From Harmothoe impar (lineage: Eukaryota; Annelida; Polychaeta; Phyllodocida; Polynoidae): a DNA stretch of 64,000 nt. This document shows positions 12,713 to 25,849 of the stretch, one piece after another; position 1 is the first letter of the stretch, and every line of letters starts with the position of its first letter. The stretch lies in contig OX381721.1 in NCBI GenBank assembly GCA_947462335.1, positions 8,308,001-8,372,000 of the forward strand, given 5' to 3'. A program made the translations under genes and the position numbers. The notes under the pieces are model-generated. The model was given only the letters and a program-made list of their open reading frames with translations, was not told where the DNA came from and searched no databases.

Positions 12713-14286
12713 AAATGTGAATACATCTATACCCTAGAACTTAGTGTTTATTTAAGGACCCGGTGATTAAACAGCCTAGGCCTGTCTGGATTTTAACGGT
12801 TTCAATCTTTATTACTGGTCATGCCCATTTGGTTATTCATAGTTTCGGAATCATGATATTCAGGGTCTGATACTCAAAATACACAGTATAGTATTGAAGT
12901 TTGTATTCTAGAGAAGTGCAGTATTGATTGTTATGCTTCTCACGTCTCTTATCTGGTAAAGCTGCATCTTATCAGCAGTATAACTGACAACTTCCTCCTA
13001 GACCTCCTATAGAGTCATCAGATCTATTAATCAGCACATTTCTTCTATCTGAAATCCCTTGTTATAAAATGGACCATTTGAATGGCTTGAGACCAATTTG
13101 TTTGATTTTCAATAGGATAATCATTGTAAACAAATCTGTCTGTGTCAGTCCTGGTAATTTCTATAGACAAGTTTTTAAGTACTACTTTACTGAAATCGTG
13201 ACTTTACCACTGTTTGTGCAGAAAGTTAGTTTTGTGGATGAATAGGGATTTAGTTCAGTTTCGCAAAGAGGACACTTTTACATTGTCTATAACAGTCCTA
13301 AAAATTGCCTTAAGGGTTCTACTATCTATTCCCTGAAAACCAAATGTGATCGACTGCCTACCGGCAGCTTGATCAGGATTTGATTATGAAAAGTATATTG
13401 CAGCTACCAATAGTCAGCCAATCATCCATCGCAGTCCAAGAAATAGCACTCTCTGAGGTTTCCCTGGAGTATCAGACCCCATATCTGGTCTTCAGATCTT
13501 CGGACTTAAGTTTGTGATAGCTACAGTTGTTACAGACTATTAAGTACAGTGTGTACATGTTGCTCCTCCAGCAGGCTACATAGATGCTGTTTACCAGTTT
13601 ACCTCTCCCCACCTGCTGCAGACAGCTTCCTCCAGGTGTGCAGGTGTTTGATCTCAATCCTCTCTCTCCTACCACAATCTCCCCACCTGATATATCTATA
13701 CCCTCTCCCTTACCACTGTCTCCCCTAACCAATAGCATTCGCCTCTCCTGTCCTTATCCATACTTGGCTCCTTGGTGCATATATATGGCTATAATGTAGA
13801 AAGAATATGCTAACCACTGGTATGGAAGGACTACGCTCATTGGATATATTAATGTCTGCAGAAATCACTCGCAACTAAGCCCCTTAATTTTGCCACAATT
13901 ATTTCCCAGAAAAGCAGGTTATGACACTGATAGTATACAGCATCAAATCGGTGTATCTCTACTTAGACCGCCCAGCTACACACCACCCCTATACCCCAGG
14001 GTTGTACACCTGGTTGTATACCTGGGAGGCAAAACATCATTTCCGGGTAGATCAGATACACTCAGGCCACCCAGGGTAGGTGTACAGGATCTGGGTAGGG
14101 TGTGTGTGTATACCATGGGGACAGGGCCAGGAAGGTGAAAGCCAAGAGGCTGGATTTTTTGCCCTTCTGCCGTTGGCATAGCAGCTAGAGGAGACATGGA
14201 TGCTTCCTAAGTGGTCATTGTGTATATGTGGAGACGGGGGGGGGGGGCTGAGACAGGGATATATATATATATATGGTGAGGGAATA

Positions 14287-14541
14287 TTAACCATTTAAGG
14301 ATGGCATGATGTCTCTTGAGGGATTTATTTTCATTTGTCGTGGATCATGATCACTCCCCAGCAATGCACTGCATCAATCAGAAATAGTGTTTCAAGTTTA
14401 ATAGACATGCAATCCCCAAGGGAATCCGAGATTGAGAAACACGATAGATATAAATATTGGTGAGAGCAGGTGAAAGGGGGCTCTGTGAACAGGGAAGTCC
14501 AGCTTCCACAAGTCATTAGTGCGAAAACCTGAAATGGTTAC
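14287..14541. mobile_element. TTAA-palindrome MITE, partly decayed
   Basis: The left end TTAACCATTTAAGGATGGC is a clear family terminus. The interior has GCAATGCACTGCATCAATC. The right end is guessed at GAAATGGTTAC, which fits the family 3' terminus with the TTAA mutated. Confidence 0.45.
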
Positions 14542-14929
14542 ACGGTTCATTGTGCTTTCTAAGTTGCCACATATAATACAATATGATATAAGGGGGATAT
14601 GGGAATGTTATAAGATACAGCATGTAGAGTTGGTAATACTATAGGGATAGGAGAAAATATGACACATCCCTGCTAAAATAAGACAGATGTGCATGAGCCA
14701 AAGGTATCGTGCTGTTAAAGAGTGGACACAGGGCTTTGGTGTGAAATCCAACCCCAACCTGCCTATATCCAGCTCCACCCTTGCCACTGCAGACACCGGC
14801 TTGTGGAGGCTCATCCCCGGCCACACACGATCATCCTGCCCTGTCCCTTAGTCCCCACTCACCTGCTCACCTATACCTTACCTGTAGGCGACACCTGAGG
14901 GGGAGACTGGGGGATTCAGTGCCTCTCAG

Positions 14930-15143
14930 CAGAATAGTGCTTGCTCTAATGCACAATGCAGCATCACCAGTGCTGCATTTATGCAAGTTGGAAACCCCTT
15001 TGGGTTGATATATACTCCCTGCTGAATCACTAGTATGATGCACCAATGCAGCAGTGGCGTGTTACTCGCCAGCAATGTGTCGGTGCATCATGACGTCGAA
15101 AGCACTTGAAGCTAAGAGGGTCATGCGAGCTATAAAGGGTTAG
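14930..15143. mobile_element. TTAA-palindrome MITE with a good palindromic core
   Basis: It contains AATGCAGCATCACCAGTGCTGCATTTATGC-type arms (split by a spacer), then TGATGCACCAATGCAGCAG, TGGCGTGTTACTCGCCAGC and GTGCATCATGACG. The right end is TAAAGGGTTAG. The left terminus is not clear. Confidence 0.55.
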
Positions 15144-15794
15144 GTCCCACAGACAAGCAGGCCTGTTTTTCTGGAGGATTCAGTGTGTTGGTTTATTGTG
15201 CAAGTTCCCTGTACAGTATCAGATGCCTCAATAGGGGTGTGCTGCTGAGGGGGATGCCTTAGTCTAGGAGATTGTGGAGGGGGTCTAGATATACACATTA
15301 TGGGATATTGAGGGGGATGGGTCCTTTGTAGGTAATATATCTTCCCCTTTCCTTTTAGGCAATCATCATGTCTAGGAAACTTGATTGTGATTGCAAAACA
15401 TCGACATTATTGGGACAATCAGACTGTCGTGTCCATAATTGTTGAAATCAGCATAATGTCTATTTAAAAAAAGTATGTATGCTCTAACGTTGAACATGTG
15501 ATTGCTTTCCGAATCAAAGATTTGAAGTCCTGGCGTTTTTGTGTCAATAATTGCCAATATAACTGTACAGTCTGTACATGGGGTAACTCGTTATTGGCAT
15601 TATCCAGTTAGCTATCTATTCCCAAAAAAGCATTTCTATGAAAAGGCACTTTGATAATTACGATGAGTAGACTTTGTTCTGCGGATGCTGGCCCAGAAAT
15701 GGTCTGTATATATATATAAGTTGAAGTCATGGGTCAATTCCAAAGCTAAACATCACCAAGAATCAAATAACCATAAATCCGGCTTTCATCTAAT

Positions 15795-16074
15795 CTAACC
15801 ATTTAAAGACCGGATGATGTCTTTTATTATATGGGACATGTACTGGGTTTATTATATGGGACATGTACTGGGAAAAGGGACCTTAATGCACTAAGGTCTC
15901 TTTTTGCAGATCGTGTCAGATATCATTTCTCAACATGTTACATCAATGCAGCACTGCCGAGTAAATTGCTAAACCTGCATACACACTGATTTCATGGTGT
16001 ATGATATACGAATGCAGCCCTGGTGAGTTTATCAACAAGGCTGCATCGATGCATCATGATGTCAAAGGGTTGAC
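15795..16074. mobile_element. TTAA-palindrome MITE with an internal 25-bp duplication
   Basis: The left end is CTAACCATTTAAAGACC, and the right end is GTCAAAGGGTTGAC after GCATCGATGCATCATGATG. Two palindromic sub-units are visible (ATCAATGCAGCACTGCCGAG and GAATGCAGCCCTGGTGAG). A 25-bp tandem duplication lies near the left end, which explains the larger size. Confidence 0.55.
15823..15872 (+). repeat. 25-bp tandem duplication
   Basis: Two identical adjacent 25-bp units (15823-15847 and 15848-15872), beginning TTTATTATATGGGACATG. The identity implies a recent duplication inside an older element. Confidence 0.85.
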
Positions 16075-19000
16075 AACAAAGAAGCTACCTTTAAAACTGA
16101 GAAGCTACCATTTGCTGACTAACGCTGCTTTCTGGTTCTGACTCCTCAGCCATGTGAAGGCTATGTGACAATTTAACCATCTGACCATCTGCCTACTTCA
16201 GACCTCAGACGGCAAACCTCGCCCTAAACATTCATCTCCTCACAACAAAAGCACTATCTGGGCATCTATAAGGAGAACAGTAACTAATGATTTGACACTT
16301 AGCTGGGGTTGATACACTATTAGCTACCCTTATCAGCCAGGTGGAGTAGGGGTAATATGTTTTAGACCTTATCTGAGCTCCCCTACACCTTCCTGCTTTT
16401 CTCCCCCAGTTGTCCTTCTTATCTGCACACCATCGACACCCATGTTAATGTCATACCTGGTGGTTCAACTTAATTTTAGCACAGCTGTTCTGCTAAGGAT
16501 AGTACCATGTATCTCTTTATCAAATGTACCCCATAATTAGGTATTACCATGGATATCATTTTAATGCACAAGTGCCATTTCATGGAATGATGTATAGCTA
16601 TGCACTTTAAATATTGGCATGCACATGTGAGTCTTATAATAGCCACTGCAGCATATATTGCGTGAGCATCATTGAATTATATAACAACCTTGTATTAAAG
16701 AAGGTGTAATGAGCCTTTGTGTAACTCATTTTTCAAATTCTGTCCCTTATTCCTTTTTTACAAGTATTACAGAGTGCATTCAGTGTACAACACCTGTCTG
16801 TATCAGGTTTTGCATATTTTATATTTATGTCTACATGATTATTATACACGATGCACCTGTTAGTCTGGTCCTTTTTAGTGGAACTGTCTCTTTAAAAAAT
16901 GATGATAAGTCACTAGGTGCAGATGCCTCAATACTTGTAGCCAAAACTGGTCTCTAAAACATCTTTACAAAAGAGATATGACCCTACAAAACTATAATGA
17001 TCTCCAGGTAAAGTTCGTGTATACTGATGTGTGATTGATATAAAGTAATATCAATGTCTTCATTGGATTATGAACAACTTATGAACTAATATTTCCAGGC
17101 TTAGATGTTACTATTCTATAGTCAATGAATATTATACTTTTATAGTATGATAATACAGCCTACTATTTATGTATGGGTCTGATGTTCTTTGCAAAACTAG
17201 ATATCCACTGGTTTCTTGTTCGTCATCATATCAGTATAATGGAATTATTCAACTAAATTTCCATTCTACATTACCATTGTATTGTGGGCGCATGGGTGTG
17301 TGATAGATAGGTGATTACCATTATGGAACTAATCAGTTGTTCCCCATCCCTAACCCCACACCCTGCCATTAACGCCCCAGCCCCTAAAAACTCCACCCCC
17401 ACACCCTGCCCCTAGGGGAGACCACCTTTTCTGGTGACGACAATTTAACGACGCTCCCCGAAATGATAATAATGCCTAACGACCCACAGTGTGCTCGTGC
17501 GGCCAGCCGTGGGGTGGCACAGGGAGCCAGAGTTGGTGTTCACAGATTCACCCAAGTCTGTCCATGACAGTCCAATATCCAACAAAAACAGCCCAATAGT
17601 ACTCGCTATAATATACCTAATGCACACGTTGTACACGAGCAATTTGTCCGGCTTGAGACTGCATGTCTCAGGCTGATGGATAGACTGTCACTAAATCTGA
17701 TGTTATGTTGTGAGGTGAAATTTGTTTGCCTTCCCTTCTGTTGGGTTTATAGGGGTTTCCTCCAGCAATCCATTTAATATTTTTCAGAATCTTCCTTTAA
17801 AATGAAATGCTTTTACTGACGTTCAATTTAGAGATATGCATGCAAATAATATTGCTATTCTAACGAACTGCTAGATAGCATAAGACCTGATTCAGTTCAT
17901 AAAATAATTATGATATTATGATAAAGACCTATATCTATTATAAGCCATTTTATGTCACTGTTCTGCCTGCTGTTTAACACATATTCCAGTGATCAGCATC
18001 CTCAAGATGGAGAGGCCTGACAGTAAGCAGGTATAAGAAGATGTGATCTGAAGACGTCACAGCCCGGGGGTGATTGCACTGTAGGATAGCTGCCTCAGGC
18101 CTTGTCTGGTCGTTATCACCTCATATCTTACTGGCTGCTAAATACCATGCATTAAATCACTAAGGGTGGTGTTATGTCAACCATTTATGGTCTGATAATT
18201 ATGGTATTCATTGGCAATCGACTTTGCCATAGGCATAGAAGATGCGAAGCTTATAGCATCCATCCCCTGAATCTTATGGCATCTTCTCCGAGCATCTTCC
18301 AAACCAGCCTCCCTTCATAATGGTCTCTCTTTACTGCATTTACACCAGATGTGGTGGACTCAAGCCACCACATATGAGCCAATGTACTTTCCTAACTGCG
18401 AAGATCTCTACCAATTACACCCATGTTAGAGATAACTATACAGGTCGTGTTAAGGATAGTTTACATTGGAATGTCGTAATTAAACATGGTATGTTATATC
18501 TTATCACCTGACCTACTTATTTAGAGATTGTGTTGAGTACTGGCAGTTTAGTTCTAGAGATGGAGCGATCGGTGTATGAGACTGCCGGCTTATACCTTCA
18601 CTGACATTGCTTCAGCTATCTCCCTCCCTAGGTCCCCCCCCCCCCACACACACACACACGCAATGTGATAAGCAATGATTCAACTTTACATGAACCAGGA
18701 TTTTCGTTTCATTCTTGTTGTAGGGTATTACTATTAGAAGTCAGATCGCATGATATGGAATGCAGAAAACAACACTGACACAAAGTGACAGTCTGGTAAC
18801 ACCAATGGCTGAGATGTAATTCCAACTCATTCTCTTCATCATAAAAGGGCAGTGATATAAGTATCATAAACTATCCTGGGACGATGTATAACATACATTG
18901 AGCTCTTATATGCATTGTGCATGATAAGGGGTAAAGTCCTAGAGTTACACTATCACAAACAGCATAGAAATGTGCACATCTCCCCACCGTAGCCACCCTG

Positions 19001-19250
19001 TACCCTCTTACACTCTTAGTTATATTCTTCTGACAGTAGCATCACAAGAGGAGACGGTGGCTGTCTTTCCCCTTCCACCTATCCTTCCCCATCGATGAAG
19101 CAGAGCTGATCTAAGATCTTATGACGCAACCACTATTATACAGAACAGTATATAGCTCATTTAGTATACAGAATGGGTATTATGAGCGATATTAATGGAT
19201 TGACAGTAGCCTCTGCAGTAGCAGAAACCTGCTCTTCCTCTCCATCCCTC

Positions 19251-20052
19251 CCCTCCCAGTTCCCAGCTCTACCAGGGCCCCACATGACGGCAGCAACACC
19301 CGGGCGGGCGGCCACACACGGCGGCAACACGCCCCACTCACCTCCGTGTTAAATCACCTCCACTCCGTCCTCCTCCTCCTCAGCAGCAGTTACAACGGTA
19401 AGGCACCAGGCTAAGGCACCAGGCACCAACGTACAATCCAGCACCACGATCCTAATACTGACACAGAGGGGTGATAATAGTGGGTTATAATCCTGGGTGG
19501 TAGTATTGTAGCAACCCTGTGTGTAATCCTGTGGATGTTTGAGGTATTTGTATCCCTGATTCGTGAGGCAATTGTGTCTTGGTGGTCCCTAAGGTGTTTG
19601 AGAGGTAACGACACCCTGTATAGCTCAGTGTAATACTGCTGTTATTAGTTGTACATGTAATCCAATGGTAATGACACTAATGAGAGCCAGCGCATTCCTG
19701 TTCAGGTTAATCCTTGCATGTCGGTGCTACCAATCTGCCTCTGATCTTGTAACACCTTTAGTTAAGTTCCCCCGGCTCCTGTGGTGGTTTGTGAGCAGTG
19801 ATTGCCGTGGGTAGGTGGGCAGGTATGATGGTGGTGGTATAGGGCTGGAGTCTGGACGTGTCGGAAGCAGCTTGAGGTGGCCTCACGGGAGCCCCGTAGT
19901 AAGCAGTACTAGCGCGGCGAGAGGCGCGGCGACGTGTGTGGTCCTGGGTAATGGAATAATGGCCCGCGACAGCCACACACTCCCCGATACCAGAGTGAGG
20001 CTATCCCTACCCCCCACCCCTCCTCCTCCCTCTCCCTCCTCCTCTCCCTCAG
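19251..20052. promoter_or_regulatory. CpG-containing patch with splice-like signals
   Basis: CpG-richer than its surroundings, for example near 19290-19345 and 19910-19940. A pyrimidine tract ending CTCCTCCTCCTCAG at about 19385 is followed 14 nt later by ACG|GTAAGG. A minus-strand donor-like GGAG|GTGAGTGGGG lies near 19340. Two 12-bp direct copies of TAAGGCACCAGG-like sequence sit near 19402-19426. It could hold untranslated or very short exons, or a promoter; no protein is readable. Confidence 0.25.
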
Positions 20053-20096
20053 TACCAGATACCATACACACCAGGGTTATGGAGACATGTGCTTGG
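20053..20096 (+). CDS. candidate 44-nt internal exon
   Basis: A very long pyrimidine tract (about 20010-20050) ends in CCCTCAG. Forty-four nucleotides later comes GCTTGG|GTGAGG, a good donor. All three frames across the 44 nt are open, so the frame and hence the protein are undetermined. In frame 1 it would read YQIPYTPGLWRHVL. There is no neighbour that fixes the frame. It may equally be a chance pairing of a CT-rich simple repeat with a GT. Confidence 0.18.
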
Positions 20097-22815
20097 GTGA
20101 GGATAGGCAAAGGGAGAGCAGAAATATCATTCTGCGAAAATATTTTGGTATAATATGGGATCGCCCAGCGAACTTTATGAGTGTTGGTGGTGTGTAGAAG
20201 GAGGGGTTAGTGTTGAGGGTGGTAGGCTGGTGGAGATGTAGATAGCGCAAAGAGGGAGGAGTCGGTGGGCGGCAGACTCTCCCCTCACCAAGTGATGTGA
20301 TTCAATGGGTAGACGATGTGTGCGTGGATGAAGATGGTACAGTAACAGTGCCATATCGCACATTAGCCAGTGACTATTTTAGATGTTGTTTTTAACTCTG
20401 AAAACCGTTGCTATAGCTATAGAATAAATCAATAAGAACTATACCGTTTTGGGATAATTCAGTGGACATCTATATTTAATTAATTTGTATTTGGGGTAAG
20501 AGTTTTAACATTAAAAGCAGACCTGAAAAAATGACCTACTTTTCCTTCAACTCTGGTCAAAATGATCTGATAAAAGACTATGAGTTCACACCTTACTGCC
20601 CTAAAGATTTACATATGAAGTCCCTGTGAATCGGATAATGATTTTCATTTAGCTTTCCTATAATAGGGAGTAAAATCTAATCTTTAAAAAGTCATATGTT
20701 GTGCTTAAATAGTCGTATGGTCCATTGTAATTAGAGCTTTGTACACAATTGAATTCATCTTTGCCATCATCTTGATGAACTTTCTACTATTGGATTAATT
20801 CATCAACTTAATTCCCGGGCTTAATTCCAGCATATCCAGAAACGACCCGCCCACAATGAGGGATGTAGTAATGGGTCCGTTTGGTGCCTTCTTGCATAGC
20901 AGGGAGGTTTTTCATAACAGGAATGTGACTCGTGAGAATCTTATTATATAGTCAATAGTACAATATTTGCAATGGACGAAATTTGTGACGTCTTATGAAA
21001 AAACTCCCTGGGTTGCTATGTCCTCATCCCTGAGGGCATCTAGTGATGTTGTATGCTGCTCTAGGGGCATTAGGGACAATCACAATGTCACACGATGTCA
21101 GACAATGTCATGTCGTCTTTTCTTTCAGGGATATAAACCCAATTATAACCAAGTTATTCCAGAACAGTTTAGAAACAACATAAATAATGCAATGTAGAGA
21201 AATTCGCGTGTCCTCAAAAAACTTGTAAATGGACTTTTGATCAACACCCAAACATCATCTCACTCGTTCAATACTTAAGATATTACACCAAGGTTTATTT
21301 TTGCATATTGTGAAAGCGTCTGAATTTCCAATGTTTTGGAGGCAGTGGTTTGTGTTTGGATTTTGCGAAATTTAAAACCTGGGAATGTCGTATATACACA
21401 ACCTCTCAAGTTGTATCAATTCTAACATCAATCGGAATCACCGCAACCTCATCGGTGAAATAGCAATCCCCTGTGGAGACCGGTGAATACAAATGTCTTT
21501 TGCCACTTAACAAATCTAGCCCCTCTTACTCCCCCATCACCCTACGTCACTGCTAGTTCTTCTGAGAACTTAGGTGAACGTCTTGATGATATACCATACT
21601 AATCCCAAACAGTAAACTGGTGGGGACGCCGTGAAGGAGAGTCACACTCATTCTCTCTTGCCAGATACAGGCCTGTTGCATTAATAACTCCCTTGTGAGG
21701 ACCAGGGAACGTTTACAAATAACGTCGCCTATATTGGGACCTTTTCTTTCAACACCAGCCCCTTCAAGGCCCTTGTCGCTATTTTGGAGGGGATTAGTCT
21801 ATGTCAATGTATGTGGCGTTTCATCATACACCAAAACCATTACCACTCAGTACAGATGATGCTCACTTGATTCCCAAAAGGGAGTCACTTCATCGACATG
21901 ATGATCATGAGTCAGGCTTGACTCCTCACCTGACTCTCTTTATTTGATTATGAAATATCTATTTAGGGTTGCAGGACACCCATCCACGATTTCAAACCAT
22001 CATGGGACAAATGGATTAATAGTTTGAGATCACTAACAGGGATATTAGATGCTCACACATATCTAGACCCTCCACCTTCTAGTAGCAGATGATGACAACA
22101 GAATGGCCCACCACCACCCTCTCAGCACCCCGACATACCGACACACCCCACCCGACGTGCAGCAAAGTGACGCGGGCGGCAAATTAACTTCAAAGTCTCC
22201 CAACAAGAGTCTACAGGGGCCAAAAGACAAGTGGGGGAAGGGGAAATACAAGGAAAAACTAAATATATAAATAAAAATAAGTGGATCTGTGTCAGTGTTT
22301 GACGTGATGAGGCCATCTAGGGTGGGAGCTGGGAGGGGAGTCCTGCCTCCATGGTGACTCGTCGCCGACAACGAATCAATCAATCACGTCGGGATCCGGT
22401 GAAGACTTTAATCTGATTTCAAGCCGTAGTTCACCCACTCCTCAAAAGCTCTGATCCTTTGTGTAAAAATGTAAAAAGGGTATAAAAAGAACCTCAAGTG
22501 ATTTAAAAAGGAACACAATATTCAGAAGACACAATTCCCTGTTGGCGTTGTCCCTGCTCGCAACTAGTGCGGAAAGGGGAAATGGAGGGAAGGATGTGAG
22601 TCCGATGTGGCTATTGCATGATCTGCTCTGTTTGCATATCGCAGGTTCCAATGGGGGAAGACAATACACACTCAGTGCATGTGCTGGACATCATTTAATG
22701 AATTGCCCAGGAAATTGCCTCACTTAGTGTTTCATCTTGACTTGTTATCATGGTTATATGCAAGCAGTGTACCCTTCATGTACTGCTGGTATTATATCGA
22801 CCCGCCACCACCCGT

Positions 22816-22870
22816 AGGATGGACATGTTGCATGATTACAGCACTTGCGAGTTACTCGCGATCTTGAACT
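22816..22870. mobile_element. TTAA-palindrome family, core fragment
   Basis: GCATGATTACAGCACT followed by TGCGAGTTACTCGCGA matches the core of the dispersed palindromic family. No terminal CCCTTTAAGG sequence is seen nearby, so it is a fragment or a bare palindromic unit. Confidence 0.4.
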
Positions 22871-23309
22871 ACGCTACCATTAGAGAGTCAGCTGAAGGAA
22901 GTTTGAGAAGAGCCCTCAAGTATAAACAGGGGACTGGTGGAATGGGGAAGGTTGGTAGGACTCGGAGGTGGGGTGTTTTTCTCCTCAATTAGGCTCACAG
23001 AGAGTGATGCGTACAGGTAGCCATGTAATCCGGGGGCTATGAGACTCTCAATACTTAACACGAGTACCTCCCAAGGGCCTACATCCCCATACACCACCCT
23101 ACATTCACAATAACACCCCCAGGGGTCAAACCAGAGGTCCAGGCCTACCACATAGGGTGCTGCTGCTGAGGGGTGTGTGGGAGTCCAACAGGGCGATGTG
23201 GTGGTCGTCAAGGGGTGTGCTGGTGGGTGGGGCTGTGGGGTTAGGCGGATTATATCCGGTTCAAAGGTCACCTGATTCGGCCACAATGGCGGACAAGGGA
23301 CGCTGAGAT

Positions 23310-23323
23310 GTCACCATGGCAAC
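23310..23323. promoter_or_regulatory. RFX X-box-like palindrome
   Basis: GTCACCATGGCAAC fits the X-box consensus (GTNRCC, short spacer, RGYAAC) at every position. ATGGCGGAC-type YY1-like sequence lies about 25 bp upstream. X-boxes commonly mark promoters of cilium genes, but no gene is identified here and one such match in 64 kb is close to what chance gives. Confidence 0.3.
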
Positions 23324-23800
23324 CAGAAGAAAGGATGAGCATATGTCGGTAACGGACTGGGCAGGGGACCATCCAGGCCACTGCATTCCCCCACCTATAA
23401 CCACCGTACCACCTCCCCTCTGGTTCTAAAATGTTGTTCAACAAAGTATCGATCTAATTGAGCATCTGGGTGCCTTTTTACTTGAGCAGCAGGGTTGGCT
23501 GAGGCTCTAATTTGCCACAGTTTCCGCTTGTTTCCTCCAAACTGTGTCCAATAACACGCCGTCCTTACCCTCTAATTCCACCCACCTCGGCTCAGGAGAG
23601 ACGCACAATGGAAATGCTGTCCATTTAACAAAACTACCTCCCAAGGCTAAAAGCTAAACTACTTCCGTGCTAAATCGGCAGAAGGGCTGCTTTTTTGAGA
23701 GGGTAAAGGTGGCCCTTTGTAAAATAGATTAGGAGTGAAAAGAAGGGGGACCTGTTGAGTTGTACGCTCATTGGTGGGAAATAATCTGCAAATGTGTGCC

Positions 23801-24000
23801 TTAACCCTGTAAGGACGGCATGATGCGACAAGGCGATTTCCAAAGCACCAACGCAGCGCTAGCCAATAACTCTCATACTCTAATATGGGTTAATCATGCT
23901 GACTATCATACATATAATGTATGGATTACTCAGCAGGTGCGTTACTCGCCGGAAAATGGCACCCTTTTAAAAAGCATTATTATGCCCTTAAAGGGGGTAA
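23801..24000. mobile_element. TTAA-palindrome MITE (200 bp)
   Basis: The left end TTAACCCTGTAAGGACGGC and the right end GCCCTTAAAGGGGGTAA form clear inverted termini. The interior has GCATGATGCG and GCAGGTGCGTTACTCGCCGG. The right TTAA has become GTAA. No coding capacity. Confidence 0.65.
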
Positions 24001-25206
24001 AACAAAGGAGAAATGGGAAAGTGGAAATAGGGCGAGTGGAGAGATAAGGGAATAAGTCGTTATTGAAACGGAATAAGCTGCATGTGAGAGTTGTTGGTGC
24101 TCAGTCATGTGTAGGGGAGGCTGGAGGTGGGGGAGGGAAAGAGAAAGGGGGAAAAGAAAAGGGCGGGGGTATGAAGTATATCAGGGGGTCACAATACACA
24201 TGTGTGTCTGATTATACCCCTGCACGCCCCTCGCAAAACACCTACCCACTACAATAACGGGGGGGTAAAACAAAAGACATGTTTACATAGGGATAGAGAG
24301 AAAATAATACAGGCATATATATAAGAAATATATGATAAGGGAACTAAATTTGAAGGAAGAATTATGAGAAAAGGAAGACAATAATGGAAATGAACGTGGC
24401 CAAGAGAGAATAAACATAAAACATCAATAGAAATGACAGTGGAGACAGGATAACATTGATGTGGAAGGGGGTGGAGGATGGAGGTACCTGGGCCTATGTA
24501 TGGACATGCAGAGGCTGAGCTGAGGTGGACAACAACTTAGCATAAATTAAACGATATTCCTAAATCACCTTCCTCAGTTACCAATCCATGGGTGGACACA
24601 GATTCAGGTAGCGTCTCCTACCCCGTCAGTCTCCTCCACATTCCCAGCTGTCCTGTCCGTCCTTTGTAACCTGACGACGTTTTTTACCCGTCACGCTCCT
24701 TTCCCGCCACCTTCGTGATTCTAATTATCGTCTGCTCTTCATGGTTTATGATAAACAAAGTCTGAAATTCATCCACCTTCAAAGCCAAGTTTCCATACAG
24801 CGCTGGTCATACTTTCTATGCAGTATGGGCAACAAAATAATACATCATTGCATACGAGTGGAGGCCAGTCCCATGACTACATTCCACTCACCATTAGGAA
24901 AACGATGGGAATATATAGGGGTAATGAAAACCCTTTAAAACAAATCTGATATCTTAATTAAATAAATAGTTCTGTGACCCCTCTTACCCAATACTCCCCT
25001 TGCAACTAAGATACATCCCCCGGTCCAATACGCGCACACACAAGTACACCCATATCACATGGCTGCATTATCTCAACAAATTTGATATGGATCTAGTCAC
25101 TCACTCAGGACTGCTATTTTATTGGAATACAACATAAACAGCGATAACCAATACGATATGTCCAATGCCAATTCTCTCTGACATGGTCTTAGAAGTGACG
25201 CCTGCG

Positions 25207-25245
25207 TCTGATTATGACATCTGATTATGACGTCTGATTATGACA
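25207..25245 (+). repeat. three-copy 13-bp tandem repeat
   Basis: TCTGATTATGACA occurs three times head to tail with one variable base (A/G/A at the last position). The tract carries TGACG half-sites of the CRE type. Confidence 0.85.
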
Positions 25246-25627
25246 TCTGTAACATAGAAAACACTGACATGAAGCTGGAAAGTGAATTAGAACTGTGTAA
25301 ATTAACTGTGACAGGACGCAGGGGGTTCTTAGAAAGTCAAATGTCGTCTGGTTCTGAGGTTGACTGCAGCAGACGACTTCTGGCCGGGTTTCCCGCCTCT
25401 TTTGTCCTGCGTCTGTTTGTCGTCTTGTGTTGGAAAATAAGGAAGGAAGGGAGGAGAGAGGGGGCAGGGGCGGGGGGGGGGGGGTGGCTCTGGCATTTTA
25501 CTGCCTGGCAAGAAGGGTGCAGGTATAGAGCCATATAATAAAGAGCAGTTCATTTCGCCTGCAGATCTATGAAATAGACACATAATCAACTCTTCATTAG
25601 TGCCCTTTGACACAGCCAAACATGCAT

Positions 25628-25849
25628 GTGCCTCTACATGGGTCCCCAGAATTTTGACCGTGTCGCCGTGTCGATTTTTAGCTACAGGGCCATCTCACCG
25701 TGTCGATTTTTAGGTATATAAGAACTTAGAGAAAAATCGCTGTGGGTCGATTTTTATCCTAATTTTCCTGTGTCCGTCGATTTTTAAAATGGCCTAAAAG
25801 GGCCGTGTCGCCGTGTCGGCCGTGTCGATTTTTACCCATGGAGAGGCAC
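25628..25849. mobile_element. GTGTCGATTTTTA-rich MITE, copy 1 (222 bp)
   Basis: The termini GTGCCTCTACATGGGT and ACCCATGGAGAGGCAC are inverted repeats with one mismatch. ATGCAT stands directly outside each end (25622-25627 and 25850-25855), a 6-bp target duplication. The interior repeats GTCGATTTTTA five times, mostly preceded by GTGT. A second copy lies at 48660-48874. There is no open frame of interest. I do not know this family by name; 6-bp duplications are unusual, and Dada-type transposons are one class that makes 6-7 bp ones. Confidence 0.85.

Larger units (their letters stand above)
12713..19250. other. non-coding DNA
   Basis: Three TTAA-palindrome copies lie between 14.3 and 16.1 kb. 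There are also a 12-G tract at 14236-14247, a TA microsatellite at about 14261-14274 and a 12-C plus (CA)n tract at 18634-18659. The remainder is AT-rich and featureless. Pyrimidine-rich acceptor-like stretches occur near 13.6 kb without a convincing exon. Confidence 0.5.
20154..25627. other. non-coding DNA
   Basis: AT-rich to 22.0 kb, then mixed. It contains one fragment and one full TTAA-palindrome element (22.8 and 23.8 kb), an RFX-type motif at 23.31 kb, a 13-bp triple repeat at 25.2 kb and a 13-G tract at 25472-25484. The minus-strand open frame at 22888-23286 (132 codons) is Pro/Thr-rich with no recognisable domain and I do not call it. Confidence 0.5.

Noticed and set aside
22888..23286. 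132-codon minus-strand frame, the longest class in the window
   Set aside because: Pro/Thr-rich low-complexity start, no domain, no splice context, and stop-poor GC-rich DNA; length is within chance for 64 kb.
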